Source of the DNA: an uncultured Latescibacterota bacterium
GTDB lineage: Bacteria; Latescibacterota; UBA2968
NCBI GenBank assembly: GCA_951812755.1
Contig: OX638329.1
Location: forward strand, 2,031,339-2,095,338
DNA length: 64,000 nucleotides
Direction: 5' to 3'
Shown: in pieces, positions 41,447 through 49,577 of the stretch
Numbering within the stretch: position 1 is the first letter of the stretch
How the letters are laid out: the number at the start of each line of letters is the position of its first letter
Program-made: the position numbers and the translations under genes
Notes under the pieces: generated by a model
Databases searched by the model: none
The model's input: only the letters and a program-made list of their open reading frames with translations
What the model was told of the DNA's origin: nothing

Positions 41447-42393
41447 TAATTCCCCAACGGCTCCCATACATCACCAAAAATAGACCGCAACCGCGCCACA
41501 TCTTCATCCGGCAAAGGCGGACCGAGAATCGCCTTCACATTCTCCTCCAGATGATCGATATTTGCCGTACCCGACAGCACCACCCCCATAGCGGGATGCG
41601 CGTTCACATACTTATAACCCGCCGCGGGCAATGACGCGACATCGCCCTTGACCAGCCAACCCAACGGATCCTCGTCTTCCAGCGCATCTCGCGCAATCAA
41701 CCCCTTATCCTTCGCATACGCGATGCGCTCTTTGAGCACATCGGGCCGAGCCAGTGCCCGCCGAACAGCAACCATACAAATCACACCCACATCCCGCTCC
41801 TGACACATAGGCAAAACCTCGTGCTCGGGCGTTGGGCTCAACAAATTATAACCCACCATAGCCGTATCGAATAAATCATCCGCCAAAGCCATAGAAAACA
41901 TCTCGTGTTTATGATCTTCGGCATACGTCTCACTCACCCCAATAAACCCGAACTTTCCCTGATCTTTCAACCGCTCCACCGTGGGCCACAGCCGCTCAAT
42001 AGCATCAGAATAATGATGCGGACGAACACCGTGCAACTGCATCACATCGACATAATCCACCTGCAAACGCTTCAAACTCCGCTCGACAGAATCGACGACA
42101 TCCTCTGGACTCATACGCTCATCATTGCGATGATGATGGGCGTGAAATTTGGTCGCCAGAATATAATCATCGCGCGGCACACCCTTAAGCGCGTTTCCGA
42201 GAATCGTCTCGCTCTCGCCATACGCAGCAGCCGTATCGAAAAAATTTATACCGAGATCCAGCGCGCGCTGCACCAATCGATTCACGCCCGCTTGATCGAC
42301 ACCTGTCTTTTGTCCCATTTGCGTAGGCCCACCACCGCCAATACCAATAATCGAAACCTTCAAACCCGTGCGTCCCAATATGCGATATTTCAT
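41446..42393 (-). CDS. Aldo/keto reductase
   Basis: A 315-residue NADPH-dependent reductase with the AKR catalytic tetrad: D53 and Y58 in FFDTAAAYGES, K82 in LATKFHAH, H121 in MQLHGV. GRTGLKVSIIGIGGGG is the usual N-terminal strand. The ATG at 42393 follows GGGAG; an in-frame start at 42405 is weaker. The enzyme reduces aldehydes or ketones. The long HAHHHR loop after Lys is unusual. The upstream gap is filled with repeats. Confidence 0.9.
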   Translation of the reverse strand: MKYRILGRTGLKVSIIGIGGGGPTQMGQKTGVDQAGVNRLVQRALDLGINFFDTAAAYGESETILGNALKGVPRDDYILATKFHAHHHRNDERMSPEDVVDSVERSLKRLQVDYVDVMQLHGVRPHHYSDAIERLWPTVERLKDQGKFGFIGVSETYAEDHKHEMFSMALADDLFDTAMVGYNLLSPTPEHEVLPMCQERDVGVICMVAVRRALARPDVLKERIAYAKDKGLIARDALEDEDPLGWLVKGDVASLPAAGYKYVNAHPAMGVVLSGTANIDHLEENVKAILGPPLPDEDVARLRSIFGDVWEPLGN

Positions 42394-42659
42394 AAGATCT
42401 CCCAAAGACGAATAGACGAATAGACGAATAGACGAATAGACGAACCCTGCCTCCTACCCAAAACCTCTGGATTACTGGCGTTGTGCTTGCGCGTGGCAGC
42501 TAACATCATGCCGCAATGACGGCTTTGTTGATTCGCTGATGAACTGCTGGCGCAGTCATGCTCGATTTACTCGCCTTCATACCCCGTTCCGTTGATTCAT
42601 TGATTCGCTTAATATAGGATATCGCAACACCCCTCGCCATTGTTTTAACCAATGTCACC
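42394..42659. repeat. Repeat-rich gap with an 8-bp tandem array
   Basis: 42407-42444 contains about five tandem copies of GACGAATA. 42496-42522 is a partial palindromic GCCGCAATGACGG module. No gene is seen. Confidence 0.6.
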
Positions 42660-42688
42660 TTGACAAATCCCACATGTAAAAGTATATT
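42660..42688 (+). promoter_or_regulatory. Sigma70-type promoter of ssb
   Basis: TTGACA (42660-42665), 17-bp spacer, TATATT (42683-42688), a near-consensus promoter about 70 bp upstream of the ssb ATG. It lies inside the in-frame upstream extension starting at 42660, which supports the later start. Confidence 0.8.
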
Positions 42689-42758
42689 CGTACTAACACA
42701 TTATACAGGGCGTGCCATGATCCCTGAAACGCATACTTCAATCCTAAGGAGGCCACGT

Positions 42759-43229
42759 ATGGCACGAGGAGTCAACAAAGTCATTTTGATCGGCAATGCA
42801 GGTGCCGATCCCGAGCTTCGATACACGCCAGGAGGCACAGCCGTATCGAACTTCAGCATCGCCACCAACGAAAGTTGGACCAACAGCAGTGGTGAAAGAC
42901 AAGAACGCACCGAATGGCATCGCATTGTGGTGTGGGGCCGTTTGGCTGAAATTTGCAACCAGTATTTGCGCAAAGGCAGCAAAGTCTATATCGAAGGCAA
43001 ATTGCAAACGAGTAGTTGGGAAGGGCAAGATGGGCTAAAGCGCTATACCACCGAAGTGGTTGCCCGCGATATGCAATTGCTCGATTCCCGCGGTGAAATG
43101 GACGGTATGGACGGTAGCTATAGCGGTGGCGCGTCCCAGGTAAAATCACAGTCAGAAACTTCTACATCGAACGACACGGCCGCTTCAGAGCCACCGCCTT
43201 ATGCCGCAGACGACGACCTGCCATTTTAG
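42759..43229 (+). CDS. ssb: Single-stranded DNA-binding protein
   Basis: A 156-residue [66 protein letters not shown] of the OB fold, a Gly/Ser-rich linker and the acidic protein-docking tip DDDLPF at the end. It forms tetramers on ssDNA in replication, recombination and repair. It starts with ATG 42759 after AAGGAGG. An intrinsic terminator follows, so it is monocistronic. Confidence 0.97.
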   Translation: MARGVNKVILIGNAGADPELRYTPGGTAVSNFSIATNESWTNSSGERQERTEWHRIVVWGRLAEICNQYLRKGSKVYIEGKLQTSSWEGQDGLKRYTTEVVARDMQLLDSRGEMDGMDGSYSGGASQVKSQSETSTSNDTAASEPPPYAADDDLPF

Positions 43230-43245
43230 TCGCGATACAAACGAC

Positions 43246-43277
43246 AAAGCCCGCACAGAATTGTGCGGGCTTTTTAT
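43246..43277 (+). terminator. Intrinsic terminator of ssb
   Basis: Perfect AAAGCCCGCACA / TGTGCGGGCTTT stem with a GAAT loop and T tail. Confidence 0.92.
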
Positions 43278-43366
43278 TTTGTTTAATAATGCGAATTAAG
43301 AGCTAAAAGCAACTCCTCCCATCCTGGACACCTGCTTCAGGCATGCAGGCGTGACAAGCACCTATC

Positions 43367-43398
43367 GTCATTGCGGCATGCTTAAAGCCGCAATCCAG
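43367..43398 (+). repeat. Palindromic repeat overlapping the creatininase stop
   Basis: GTCATTGCGGCATGCTTAAAGCCGCAATCCAG. Its central TTA (43382-43384) is the creatininase stop codon on the other strand and the module encodes the last residues GLRL. Confidence 0.75.
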
Positions 43399-44140
43399 TT
43401 GTCTTTCCATCCCCATAAATCTCCTGTATCGCCTCAACCAAAAAATCTTCGACAACTTGAAAAATCTGCTCGCCCATCTCTGCCGTAGCAGGACGCGGAT
43501 CTCCCAACCCCCCGTGATCGGTATTCTGGTCAAACCGCTTGTAAAGACGCAAACCCGGAATACTCTCCTGACGGTGCTGACCATCCTCATGTAAAGCATC
43601 TGTTTTCACCAGATCGGGATATATCGCCATAATCATAGCAGTTTCACACTCACCCGCATGCCCGGATCCCGTTGAACCCAGCGTCAAAACCTCATTTATA
43701 TTTTTATCCGACGATCCTGCATACGGCGTAGTCGTATAAAGATCGACATCTTCATACCTCTCCATAACGCGCTGGCGCAAAACCGAAATATTGGCTTCAT
43801 TGCCCCCATGGCTATTAATCAGAAGAAATCGCGTAAAACCGTGTTCAATCATACAAACGAGCATATCGTTCATAATCGCCAGATGCGTCTCGGACGACGC
43901 AGAAACCGTACCGGGATACTTCATATGATGCTGCGAATACCCCAGCCACATAACGGGAAGTATCAACACATCCTCAGACAACCGCTTCTCAATGCGATTG
44001 ACCACCTCCTGAAGAATCATCGTATCGGTAAACACGGGCAAATGCAGACTGTGTTGTTCGAGCGAAGCCACGGGTATAATAACCAGCAAATCCCGCGACA
44101 AAGCATCGACATCGGGAGAGGTCATATTGGCGAGAAACAT
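43382..44140 (-). CDS. Creatininase family protein
   Basis: A 252-residue creatininase-like amidohydrolase. Metal ligands appear as E28 and H30 in ASLEQHSLHLP, D39 in FTDT, H111 in INSHGGNE and E164-type in GHAGECETA. Family members hydrolyse creatinine or cyclic amides, and some make pterin or formamidopyrimidine products. It starts with ATG 44140. Its last codons and stop lie within a palindromic dispersed repeat, so the natural C-terminus may have been longer. Confidence 0.85.
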   Translation of the reverse strand: MFLANMTSPDVDALSRDLLVIIPVASLEQHSLHLPVFTDTMILQEVVNRIEKRLSEDVLILPVMWLGYSQHHMKYPGTVSASSETHLAIMNDMLVCMIEHGFTRFLLINSHGGNEANISVLRQRVMERYEDVDLYTTTPYAGSSDKNINEVLTLGSTGSGHAGECETAMIMAIYPDLVKTDALHEDGQHRQESIPGLRLYKRFDQNTDHGGLGDPRPATAEMGEQIFQVVEDFLVEAIQEIYGDGKTTGLRL

Positions 44141-44187
44141 AAAAGCTCCTTACAAAAGCAATTAAAAATTAAGAATTAAAAATTAGG

Positions 44188-44225
44188 GAGCGGTGTACAA
44201 CTGGCCGCCTCTCAGGCAGTTCATT
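44188..44225 (+). repeat. Partial ACAACTGGCCGCC repeat
   Basis: GAGCGGTGTACAACTGGCCG and on to GGCAGTTCATT, in the gap between creatininase and the MITE. The rest of 44141-44577 holds AT-rich sequence and the MITE. Confidence 0.7.
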
Positions 44226-44375
44226 AAAAACCAAAACCTTACCCGCCCCTACTGACCACTTGTTTTCTGGTAAAAATAACACAGCATAACCAAAAAAGAG
44301 AAACTATTTTCCATTACCTCTAACCCACAGCGTTGTTTATTCAAATTATTTTCTTATATTAAAAACACAACTAAG

Positions 44376-44557
44376 AAGCTGTTTTAAAATTAATACCTGA
44401 TGTTACGCATGTCAGGCGTTTTGTCATGCTGAGCGTAGCCGAAGCATCTTTTCCACCTGAGTTGGTAAGAGATTCTTCGACTCCGCTGCGCTCCGCTCAG
44501 AATGACAGGGCAATAGCGCATAGCTGAGAAGGGGCAAAATGAGTTTTAAAACAGTCT
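44376..44557 (+). mobile_element. MITE-like element family A, copy 2
   Basis: 182 bp, left end AAGCTGTTTTAAAA, right end TTTTAAAACAGTCT, flanked by CTAAG (44371-44375) and CTAAC (44558-44562). The interior is nearly identical to copy 1 (TGATGTTACGCATGTCAGGC, then TGTCATGCTGAGCGTAGCC). Its right end lies 20 bp from the PhyH start. The ATG at 44539 is in frame with that gene. Confidence 0.82.
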
Positions 44558-44577
44558 CTAACATTCTGGAGGCCTCT

Positions 44578-45564
44578 ATGGAAATGGAAAAAGCGTTAAA
44601 ACTCACATATCAAGGCGAACCCCTGGGCCACTCGTCAGACGACTTTGGTGGCTTACGCAAATCCAATGACGCGATAGATGATCGCGACGAACTCCACCGC
44701 CGAATGACAGAGAACGGCTACTTATTTCTCAAAAATTACCTGAACAGAGATGAAGTATTAGCCGCTCGTCAGGAAGTCATGGATCGGCTCATGGGCGCGG
44801 GCGTATTAGACGAGCGCTATCCGGCAATCGACGGCATTGCAGCCTCAAAAAAGAAAATTGACGGACGCGCAACAGGATCGTTTATGCCCTTGCTCGCGCG
44901 CAACAATCCCCCCCTGGACAAAGTAATCCACGAAGGCCCGATCATGTCGTTTTTCGACTTCTTTTTGGGCGGAACTGCGCGCTATTTTGACTACACCTGG
45001 TTTCGAGTCAAACAGCCCGGACTGCACACCGCCACCAATCCCCACTGCGACATCGTCTATATGGGCCGCGGAACAAAAAACCTCTACACCGCCTGGATAC
45101 CCTATGGCGATGTACCCTCCTACATGGGCGGATTGATGCTGCTCGAAAACTCACACAAATTGCACGATCTGAAAGCGAGCTATGGCTCAACAGACGTCGA
45201 TCTATACTGTGAAAACAAAGACGATGCCCAGGAAATTATAGAACGCGCACGCGCCGAAGGGCGGAACTTGACCAATCAAGAGCGGTCTGCTGTAAAGTGG
45301 AACTCGACCGGATCTTATTCCTCTAATGCGATAGCCACCCGCAAAGAACTGGGCGGACGCTGGCTGGTATCGGAATACGAAATGGGAGACCTGCTGATAT
45401 TTTCAATGTACACCCTGCACTCAAGCTCCGACAACCACTCCAAACAATATCGCATATCATCCGACACGCGATATCAACTTGCAGCGGATCCCGTTGACGA
45501 ACGCTGGATTGGCGACGACCCACCAGCCCATGGCATTCGCGCCAAACGCGGGATGGTATGTTGA
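44578..45564 (+). CDS. Phytanoyl-CoA dioxygenase-like protein (5 of 6)
   Basis: A 328-residue PhyH-like Fe(II)/2OG oxygenase, longer than its paralogues. The iron site is HCD in TNPHCDIVY, with H in SMYTLHSSSDN and Arg in RISSDTRY. MGGLMLLENSHK is the usual PhyH strand. It starts with ATG 44578 (GGAGG at 44569-44573); an ATG at 44539 is contributed by the upstream MITE. It is abutted by a 155-residue gene of unknown type that starts with the base after its stop. Confidence 0.85.
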   Translation: MEMEKALKLTYQGEPLGHSSDDFGGLRKSNDAIDDRDELHRRMTENGYLFLKNYLNRDEVLAARQEVMDRLMGAGVLDERYPAIDGIAASKKKIDGRATGSFMPLLARNNPPLDKVIHEGPIMSFFDFFLGGTARYFDYTWFRVKQPGLHTATNPHCDIVYMGRGTKNLYTAWIPYGDVPSYMGGLMLLENSHKLHDLKASYGSTDVDLYCENKDDAQEIIERARAEGRNLTNQERSAVKWNSTGSYSSNAIATRKELGGRWLVSEYEMGDLLIFSMYTLHSSSDNHSKQYRISSDTRYQLAADPVDERWIGDDPPAHGIRAKRGMVC

Positions 45565-46032
45565 GTGAAACTAAAAAACGGCGACATCGTCATCGACGAC
45601 AACTTTCCGTGCAGCAGTGTCGGTGAGATGCGAATAATAGAATCCGGCATAAGCGAGATCGGATACAAAAAAGAAGAAATCCCGCAATGGTTCCAGGCCC
45701 ACTTTACGCGACCAGACTTCACGCGAAGCATTGGCATGCACGACAAGGCATCCATGCCGCACCATCTCCAAAAAAAAGCGGAAATCCTCGAACAAGCGAT
45801 CTTCGCAAACTACCACACTGAACCCCTAAAAAACCGGAAAGTACTCATCGACCCGCGACAACCCGAACACAACGTCTATGGCGACAAACACATCTGTGAA
45901 CAAGCCGGCACAATCCGCACCTTTTTACAAGCCATCCCCGACAGTATTGACGCGCACAACGCCGACGTAAAAGAAATGGTAGAAACCGTCGCCCACGCGC
46001 TCATCAAATGGCGGGAAACTGGTGCAGCTTAG
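45565..46032 (+). CDS. Conserved-looking protein of unknown function
   Basis: A 155-residue protein starting with GTG directly after the PhyH TGA stop, so it is translationally coupled. It has no transmembrane segment or signal peptide. The visible parts are a short beta-like N-terminus (LKNGDIVIDDNFP), a helical middle (DKASMPHHLQKKAEILEQAI) and a helical C-terminus (KEMVETVAHALIKW). I do not recognise a family. Its coupling to an oxygenase suggests an accessory role, for example a cofactor or partner protein. Confidence 0.6.
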   Translation: MKLKNGDIVIDDNFPCSSVGEMRIIESGISEIGYKKEEIPQWFQAHFTRPDFTRSIGMHDKASMPHHLQKKAEILEQAIFANYHTEPLKNRKVLIDPRQPEHNVYGDKHICEQAGTIRTFLQAIPDSIDAHNADVKEMVETVAHALIKWRETGAA

Positions 46033-46061
46033 AGGTATAACCTATTTACGGAGGAAAACCA

Positions 46062-46628
46062 ATGGCAACACACCTATCCCCAGAAGAACAAGCGAAAGGA
46101 TTCACACCCTTATTCAACGGCAAAGACCTGAACGACTGGAAAATTATCGGACCGGAAGAAGGCTGGGAAGTCCAAAACGGATTGATGGTATGCAATGGCG
46201 AAGGCAGAGGATGGATTCGCCCCAAAGCCACATACACAGACTTTGTATTGCGCCTTGACTATCGAAACAGCGCGGGAGGAAACAGCGGAATCTTCCTGCG
46301 GACAAGCGAAGAAGGACGCCCCGCCTATCAGGGAATGGAAATACAAATTTACGACGTACCGCACGACCCGCTCAACAATAAATCAAACGGCGCAATCTAC
46401 GATGCGGTCGCCCCCACCGTTGATCCGTCTCACCCGGCGGGAGAGTGGAACGCCATTGAAGTATCCTGCCAGGGAACAATGGTAAACGTCATCATCAATG
46501 GACGCGAAGTCATATCCTGTGACACAAGCAAACACCCGGACCTCAAAGACCGCTTAAAAACCGGATACATCGGCCTTCAAAATCACCGCAGTCCCATTGA
46601 CTTTCGCAATGTACGAATTAAGGTATAA
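46062..46628 (+). CDS. DUF1080 (3-keto-disaccharide hydrolase) domain protein
   Basis: A 188-residue concanavalin-like fold protein: GFTPLFNGKDLNDWK, GWEVQNGLMVCNGEG, FVLRLDYRNSAGGNSGIFLR, GMEIQIYD and GYIGLQNHRSPIDFRNVRIK. DUF1080 proteins are linked to 3-keto-glycoside hydrolysis or carbohydrate binding in Planctomycetes and relatives. No signal peptide is seen, so it is probably cytosolic. It starts with ATG 46062 after ACGGAGGA. It lies 29 bp after the unknown gene. Confidence 0.9.
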   Translation: MATHLSPEEQAKGFTPLFNGKDLNDWKIIGPEEGWEVQNGLMVCNGEGRGWIRPKATYTDFVLRLDYRNSAGGNSGIFLRTSEEGRPAYQGMEIQIYDVPHDPLNNKSNGAIYDAVAPTVDPSHPAGEWNAIEVSCQGTMVNVIINGREVISCDTSKHPDLKDRLKTGYIGLQNHRSPIDFRNVRIKV

Positions 46629-46641
46629 AATTAGTCCTTAA

Positions 46642-46822
46642 CGTCATGTGTGACTTCAAGGTCAAAGGTCAAATGAGCACTGTCATTCTGAGCGGAGCGC
46701 AGCGGAGTCGAAGAATCTGCTGCCTCAACAGTGTGCATGGGTAACAGATGCTTCGTCAGCCTAGCGGCTTCCTCAGCATGACAGGGTGTATAGCGTATTT
46801 ATTTTTAAAGTCACACATCGCG
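46642..46822. mobile_element. MITE-like element family B, copy 1
   Basis: 181 bp with 15-bp ends CGTCATGTGTGACTT and AAGTCACACATCGCG (one mismatch), flanked by identical TTAGTCCTTAA (46631-46641 and 46823-46833). The right flank includes the stop codon of the aminotransferase gene. The interior carries TGTCATTCTGAGCGGAGCGC, the same module as in family A. Confidence 0.82.
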
Positions 46823-48175
46823 TTAGTCCTTAAACACCGTTAGCACCCTATCAAACGCCTGAGCCGTCTGATCGATATCCACATCGCTGTGAACAGCAGA
46901 AATAACGCCACCGGGCCAGGGCATCACATCGACCCCCTCTGCCATCAGACCGCAGCGAAGCTGGTGAATCTGCTTCATCGAAATCCCACCCTTGAGAACT
47001 GAATGAGGCACTGTGCCATCGTAAATATCCGAACATGTGTACATCTGGTCCTCGGACAAAGGCAAAAAGTGAAACCCCGAAAACTCGCCATACACAAGCC
47101 AGTTCAACCCGTGTCTCTGAATTGTGTCATTGAGCGCGTTCCTCAACACCTCGCCATTCCGATTGGCGCGGTCGGTAATCTCATTCTCCGCAACAATTTT
47201 AAGCGTCGTCAACCCCGCCCGCGCTGAAACCGGATTGGAATTAAACGTACCCTGGTGTGGCACGCGGTATCTGTCATTCCACGAAGCATCGTCGCGATAC
47301 GTCATCACATCGAGCAAATCCGCGCGACCCGCAATCGCGCCACCGGGAAAACCACCCGCAACAATCTTCGCAAAAAGAGCCAAATCGGGCGTCACCCCAT
47401 AATATTCCTGAGCACCGCCGGGTGCAACGCGAAAACCCGTAATCACCTCGTCAAAAATGAGCAAAACCCCGTATTCGCGAGTAACCGCGCGAAGCTGGCG
47501 CAAAAACTCACCCTGCGTGGGAACGCGCCCAAAACTCGCGCCCGTCGGCTCCAGAATAACCGCGGCAATATCGTCCCGACTATCGAGCGCCTGTGTGACT
47601 TGATCGATATTATTCGGCTCACACAACACGGCATTCTCGATATGATCCTCCGTAATACCACTCGGCGGCGTACCGTCAAAACTGGTCGAAGCACCAAAAG
47701 CCACTTGATCGTGCCAGCCGTGAAAATTCGTCGTAAAACGCAGAATCTTCGACTTATTCTGAAAAGCGCGCGCAACGCGCAACCCCAAAAGACTCGCCTC
47801 TGTCCCCGACGACGTAAAACGCACCTTATCCGCGCACGGCACCATCCGAATAATCTGCTCTGCCCATTCCAGTTCCAACTCGTGCGACGCGCCGTAATGC
47901 GTCCCCCTGCTCAACTGCTCTCTTACCGCCTCGGTCACCTCCGGATGATTATGCCCCAAAATCAGCGCACCGTGTCCCCCAAAATAATCGACATATTCAC
48001 ACCCATCCACATCCCACTTGCGCCCACCCTGTGCCCGGGCAACAGAAAGCGGATAAGGCTTCAAATAGCGCGTATCGTGCGTCACCCCACTGGGAAAAGT
48101 CTCCCGCGCCCGCTGGTACAAAGCGCGTGACTTTGGCGTTCTTGCCATATATTTTTCGATCAACAAATCGCTCAT
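46823..48175 (-). CDS. Class III aminotransferase / glutamate-1-semialdehyde aminomutase-like
   Basis: A 450-residue PLP enzyme. The cofactor-binding D242 is in LLIFDEVITGFR and Lys270 in LALFAKIVAGGFPGG, with the SSGTEAS loop at 122-128. The pattern is nearest GSA aminomutase relatives. No heme genes are near, so it is unlikely to be HemL itself and might transaminate a catabolic substrate. It starts with ATG 48175 after AAAGGACAAA. The frame to 48271 is not supported. The insertion of the family B element regenerated its stop codon. Confidence 0.9.
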   Translation of the reverse strand: MSDLLIEKYMARTPKSRALYQRARETFPSGVTHDTRYLKPYPLSVARAQGGRKWDVDGCEYVDYFGGHGALILGHNHPEVTEAVREQLSRGTHYGASHELELEWAEQIIRMVPCADKVRFTSSGTEASLLGLRVARAFQNKSKILRFTTNFHGWHDQVAFGASTSFDGTPPSGITEDHIENAVLCEPNNIDQVTQALDSRDDIAAVILEPTGASFGRVPTQGEFLRQLRAVTREYGVLLIFDEVITGFRVAPGGAQEYYGVTPDLALFAKIVAGGFPGGAIAGRADLLDVMTYRDDASWNDRYRVPHQGTFNSNPVSARAGLTTLKIVAENEITDRANRNGEVLRNALNDTIQRHGLNWLVYGEFSGFHFLPLSEDQMYTCSDIYDGTVPHSVLKGGISMKQIHQLRCGLMAEGVDVMPWPGGVISAVHSDVDIDQTAQAFDRVLTVFKD

Positions 48176-48345
48176 CTTTTGTCCTTTCAGTTTTTCAGTA
48201 TCTGCACAATCTCCCATTGTCGGTAAAAGATACGGTTCTGAGCATGTGCATGCAACCACCTCTTTATTCATACTTGCGCGTTTTTATAGACCTTATTATT
48301 TTATATAGCTATATCTGACGTGCGTTCAAATTGGAAGGAAAGTTT

Positions 48346-49065
48346 ATGAATCTCGCGCTGGAAAACAAAGTCGCTATAATAGTGGGAAGCAGTTCGGGAA
48401 TGGGAAAAGCGACCGCGCGATCTTATGCCCAGGCAGGCGCCAGCGTGGTACTGGCAGCGCGAAGCAAAGACAAATTAGACAACCTGAAAGCAGAAATAGG
48501 AAACCGCGCAATTGCCTGTCCCACAGACGCGCGGGATGTGGATCAGGTAAACCACTTAATTCAGACAACACTGGATAAATTCGGGCAAATCGATATTCTC
48601 GTGTACGCCACGGGAACAAATATCCCGGACCGCAGCCTCGAAGTATTAACCCACGAAACGTGGGAAATGATGATCGGCACAAATTTAACCGGCGCGTTCA
48701 ACTGCACAAAAGCGGTATTGCCCACCATGCGAAAACAGCAATCGGGCCTGATCATCTATCTATCTTCCGGATGCGTGCAATCGCCCGATGTCTCCGGCGT
48801 ATCTTATCAGGCATCCAAACACGGCATGTCTGGCCTGGCGCATGGGACATTCCAAGAAGAACAGGAAAACGGCATTCGCACCACAGTAATCTTCCCCGGA
48901 CTGTGCGACACGCCCATCGTCTTGCAACGCCCCACCCCCACGCCACCAGAAGTAATGGCCAAAGCATTAAAGCCGGAAGACGTGGCCGATGCATGTCTAT
49001 ACGTGGCGACCACGCCCTCGCGTGCGCGAATACCCGAACTCATTCTCTTACCGGCGGGATTGTAA
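48346..49065 (+). CDS. Short-chain dehydrogenase/reductase (SDR)
   Basis: A 239-residue classical SDR: IIVGSSSGMGKATA (TGxxxGxG type, residues 12-20), D in TDARD, NLTGAFN, catalytic Ser in YLSSG and YxxxK in VSYQASKHG. It starts with ATG 48346 after GGAAGGAAAG; an earlier ATG at 48331 is possible. The missing Asn-Ala-Gly-rich motif is present as YATGTN. The substrate is unknown. It is adjacent to and divergent from the aminotransferase. Confidence 0.9.
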   Translation: MNLALENKVAIIVGSSSGMGKATARSYAQAGASVVLAARSKDKLDNLKAEIGNRAIACPTDARDVDQVNHLIQTTLDKFGQIDILVYATGTNIPDRSLEVLTHETWEMMIGTNLTGAFNCTKAVLPTMRKQQSGLIIYLSSGCVQSPDVSGVSYQASKHGMSGLAHGTFQEEQENGIRTTVIFPGLCDTPIVLQRPTPTPPEVMAKALKPEDVADACLYVATTPSRARIPELILLPAGL

Positions 49066-49068
49066 TAC

Positions 49069-49269
49069 TTATTCAGATGATGAGAGTTTTTGTTTTAAGC
49101 GAGCAACCACATCTGCGCTGAGACCATCTTCTGGTTCAACACTTTCTCGTTCATCCAGTGCTGCACGAATCTCGTCAAAAGATGCGCGACCCAATTTTTC
49201 AAGCAAGGCAGCATACGCAACCTTTTGCGAAGCAGTATCGGATACGGGTCGAACAGTGTAGCGGCTCAT
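49069..49269 (-). CDS. Small protein of unknown function
   Basis: A 66-residue protein (MSRYTVRPVSDTASQKVAYAALLEKLG...) with two predicted helices and an acidic middle (ALDERESVEPEDG). It has a good RBS (TAAGGAGTAAAG before ATG 49269), so it is probably real. Its size and charge would suit an orphan antitoxin, but there is no toxin beside it. It is convergent with the SDR gene. A family B element has inserted right at its RBS. Confidence 0.5.
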   Translation of the reverse strand: MSRYTVRPVSDTASQKVAYAALLEKLGRASFDEIRAALDERESVEPEDGLSADVVARLKQKLSSSE

Positions 49270-49282
49270 ACTTTACTCCTTA

Positions 49283-49462
49283 CGTCATGTGTGACTTTAA
49301 AATAATAGTGAAGAAAACAAGCAATCAGTGGTCAGTAGTCAGAAAAACAAGGATTTTAGAGCCGTCATTGCGGCAGGGTGTTAGCCGCAATCCAGTGGTT
49401 TTGACTTTCTTATATCTGTTTATCGGTATTACTATGTGGCAGTTTTGAAGTCACACATCACG
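49283..49462. mobile_element. MITE-like element family B, copy 2
   Basis: 180 bp with ends CGTCATGTGTGACTT and AAGTCACACATCACG (one mismatch), flanked by 9-bp direct repeats TACTCCTTA (49274-49282 and 49463-49471). The left flank is the reverse complement of the small gene's Shine-Dalgarno. The interior contains the palindromic module GTCATTGCGGCAGG...AGCCGCAATCCAG (49364-49395), unlike copy 1. Confidence 0.82.
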
Positions 49463-49577
49463 TACTCCTTATAAGTGCGCAACAAAATTTCCTCATAATT
49501 ATCGCATCTTATCTGGTGTCACGCAAGCCCATATATTCTGAAACTTCTTTACAATTTTTAAAACTCTGGATATTTCC

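Noticed and set aside
42407-42444. Five tandem 8-bp GACGAATA units as a possible CRISPR
   Set aside because: Units are directly contiguous with no spacers, so it is a simple tandem array and not a CRISPR array.
42660-42758. Earlier start for ssb at 42660
   Set aside because: The segment contains a near-consensus -35/-10 promoter, and MARGVNKV at 42759 is the standard SSB start with AAGGAGG.
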